This document shows positions 13,462 to 14,224 of a stretch of DNA of 14,224 bases, in pieces; the first letter of the stretch is position 1, and each line of letters begins with the position of its first letter. A model generated the notes under the pieces. That model was not told where the DNA came from. It did not search any database and saw nothing but the letters and a program-made list of their open reading frames with translations. Source of the DNA: Synergistaceae bacterium UBA4088 (lineage in GTDB: Bacteria; Synergistota; Synergistia; Synergistales; Thermovirgaceae); the NCBI GenBank assembly GCA_002382605.1, contig DFYG01000140.1:1-14224 (forward strand). Reading direction: 5' to 3'. Made by a program: the position numbers and the translations under genes.

Positions 13462-14224
13462 CTAGGCTGTACCGCCGCCGTCTACAACAAGGTTGGCCCC
13501 CGTGATCCAGGGAGACAGACCACTTACAAGAAAATAGACCGCCATTGCAATATCTTCCGGACGCCCAAGGCGTTTAAGCGGCCGCTGCGCGCTCTCTTCG
13601 AGCCACTCCTTTTCATCTATTCCCAATTGCCTTGCTTCGTCTCTCAGGAGCGGCGTGTCGGTATCTCCCGGAGAGACCGAATTAACCCTGATATTCTGTG
13701 CCCCGTGGTCGATGGCCATTGCCCGGGTCATGTTGATGACACCCCCTTTAGCGGCACAGTAGGATACCGCCTTCGGACCTCCCTTGATCCCCCATCCGGA
13801 TCCGATGTTGACGATACTTCCGCCCCCCGCTCTCGCCATGAACGGGATCAGGTGCCTGGAGACCAGGAATGTCCCCTTCAGGGTTACGTCTATCGAAAGA
13901 TCCCAGTCCTTTTCGCCAAGTTCCACTACATTCTTTCTGCGGATAACACCCGCGCAGTTGACAAGTATGTCAACTCCCCCGAAGCGGGTCACTGCCGTGG
14001 AGGCCATGTTGCGGCAATCCTCATCTTTGGTAACATCACACTTGATGAAGAGGCAGTTGTGGCCGATCTCCGCCTCAGCGGCACGCCCTTTTGTTTCATC
14101 AAGATCCACGAGAACCACCGAGGCTCCCATTTCCGAAAGAAATTTTCCGCATCCAAGACCGATGCCGGAGGCTCCGCCTGTGATAACTGCAGTCTTCCTG
14201 TCCAGCCTGAAAAGCTCTTCCTCA
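13462..14224 (-). CDS. SDR-family oxidoreductase, 5' end beyond the window
   Basis: This is a classical short-chain dehydrogenase/reductase, partial at its N-terminus. The frame stays open to the right edge, giving 253 visible residues. Reading past the first internal Met restores the cofactor loop TGGASGIG (visible residues 15-22), so the true start lies just outside. The acidic residue after the second strand (VVLVDLDE) indicates NAD(H) preference. NCAG, catalytic Ser in NIGSGWG (about 142), Tyr155 and Lys159 in SYCAAK, and the C-terminal VSGLSPWITGANLVVDGG are all present. Substrate is unknown. It ends in TAG at 13464-13462, 26 bases before the GcvPA-like gene, so it is likely the upstream member of that operon and may oxidise or reduce a metabolite of the PLP enzyme. 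Confidence 0.9.
   Translation of the reverse strand, partial: EEELFRLDRKTAVITGGASGIGLGCGKFLSEMGASVVLVDLDETKGRAAEAEIGHNCLFIKCDVTKDEDCRNMASTAVTRFGGVDILVNCAGVIRRKNVVELGEKDWDLSIDVTLKGTFLVSRHLIPFMARAGGGSIVNIGSGWGIKGGPKAVSYCAAKGGVINMTRAMAIDHGAQNIRVNSVSPGDTDTPLLRDEARQLGIDEKEWLEESAQRPLKRLGRPEDIAMAVYFLVSGLSPWITGANLVVDGGGTA

Overview
The window reads as a compact, moderately GC-rich bacterial chromosome fragment with almost no non-coding DNA. It holds fifteen protein genes, no RNA genes, no mobile elements and no CRISPR. The longest gene-free stretch is about 108 bases. DivIVA, a YggS-type PLP protein and an HlyD-like membrane protein sit together, with pterin/queuosine genes and a split glycine-dehydrogenase-type P-protein nearby. 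This suits an anaerobic, amino-acid-using lineage such as Synergistota or a Firmicutes relative. I did no phylogeny, so the placement is a guess from gene content.

Left region (1-7700, minus strand): nine genes run in one direction with gaps of 39 bases or less, or with overlaps. In transcription order they are a DUF72 protein, queD, folE2, a D-2-hydroxyacid dehydrogenase, a HAD phosphatase, an HlyD-like membrane protein, a yggS homologue, divIVA and recG. FolE2 makes 7,8-dihydroneopterin triphosphate from GTP, and QueD turns it into 6-carboxytetrahydropterin on the way to queuosine. The distal part is a cell-division and genome-maintenance block. recG meets an in-frame TAA at bases 5-7, in the middle of the conserved helicase motif VI region. 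That is either a real truncation or a sequence error at the edge.

Centre (7701-9308, plus strand): a divergent intergenic region carries a perfect TATAAT box. It precedes two translationally coupled genes, a DHDPS-superfamily aldolase that most resembles 4-hydroxy-2-oxoglutarate aldolase and a flavodoxin-fold reductase with a compact four-cysteine motif. They end at a strong rho-independent terminator.

Right region (9309-14224, minus strand): an SDR oxidoreductase (its 5' end lies off the window), two P-protein-like subunits resembling GcvPA and GcvPB, and an ATP-NAD/AcoX kinase-family protein are packed with 19-31 base gaps. The P-protein pair keeps the PLP lysine and the overall fold motifs but has lost or replaced several near-invariant glycine decarboxylase motifs in both subunits. 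No gcvT, gcvH or lpd is visible. This cluster is the best candidate in the window for an undescribed system: a PLP enzyme related to glycine decarboxylase but probably acting on something else, together with an NAD-dependent SDR and a diverged NAD-kinase-like protein.
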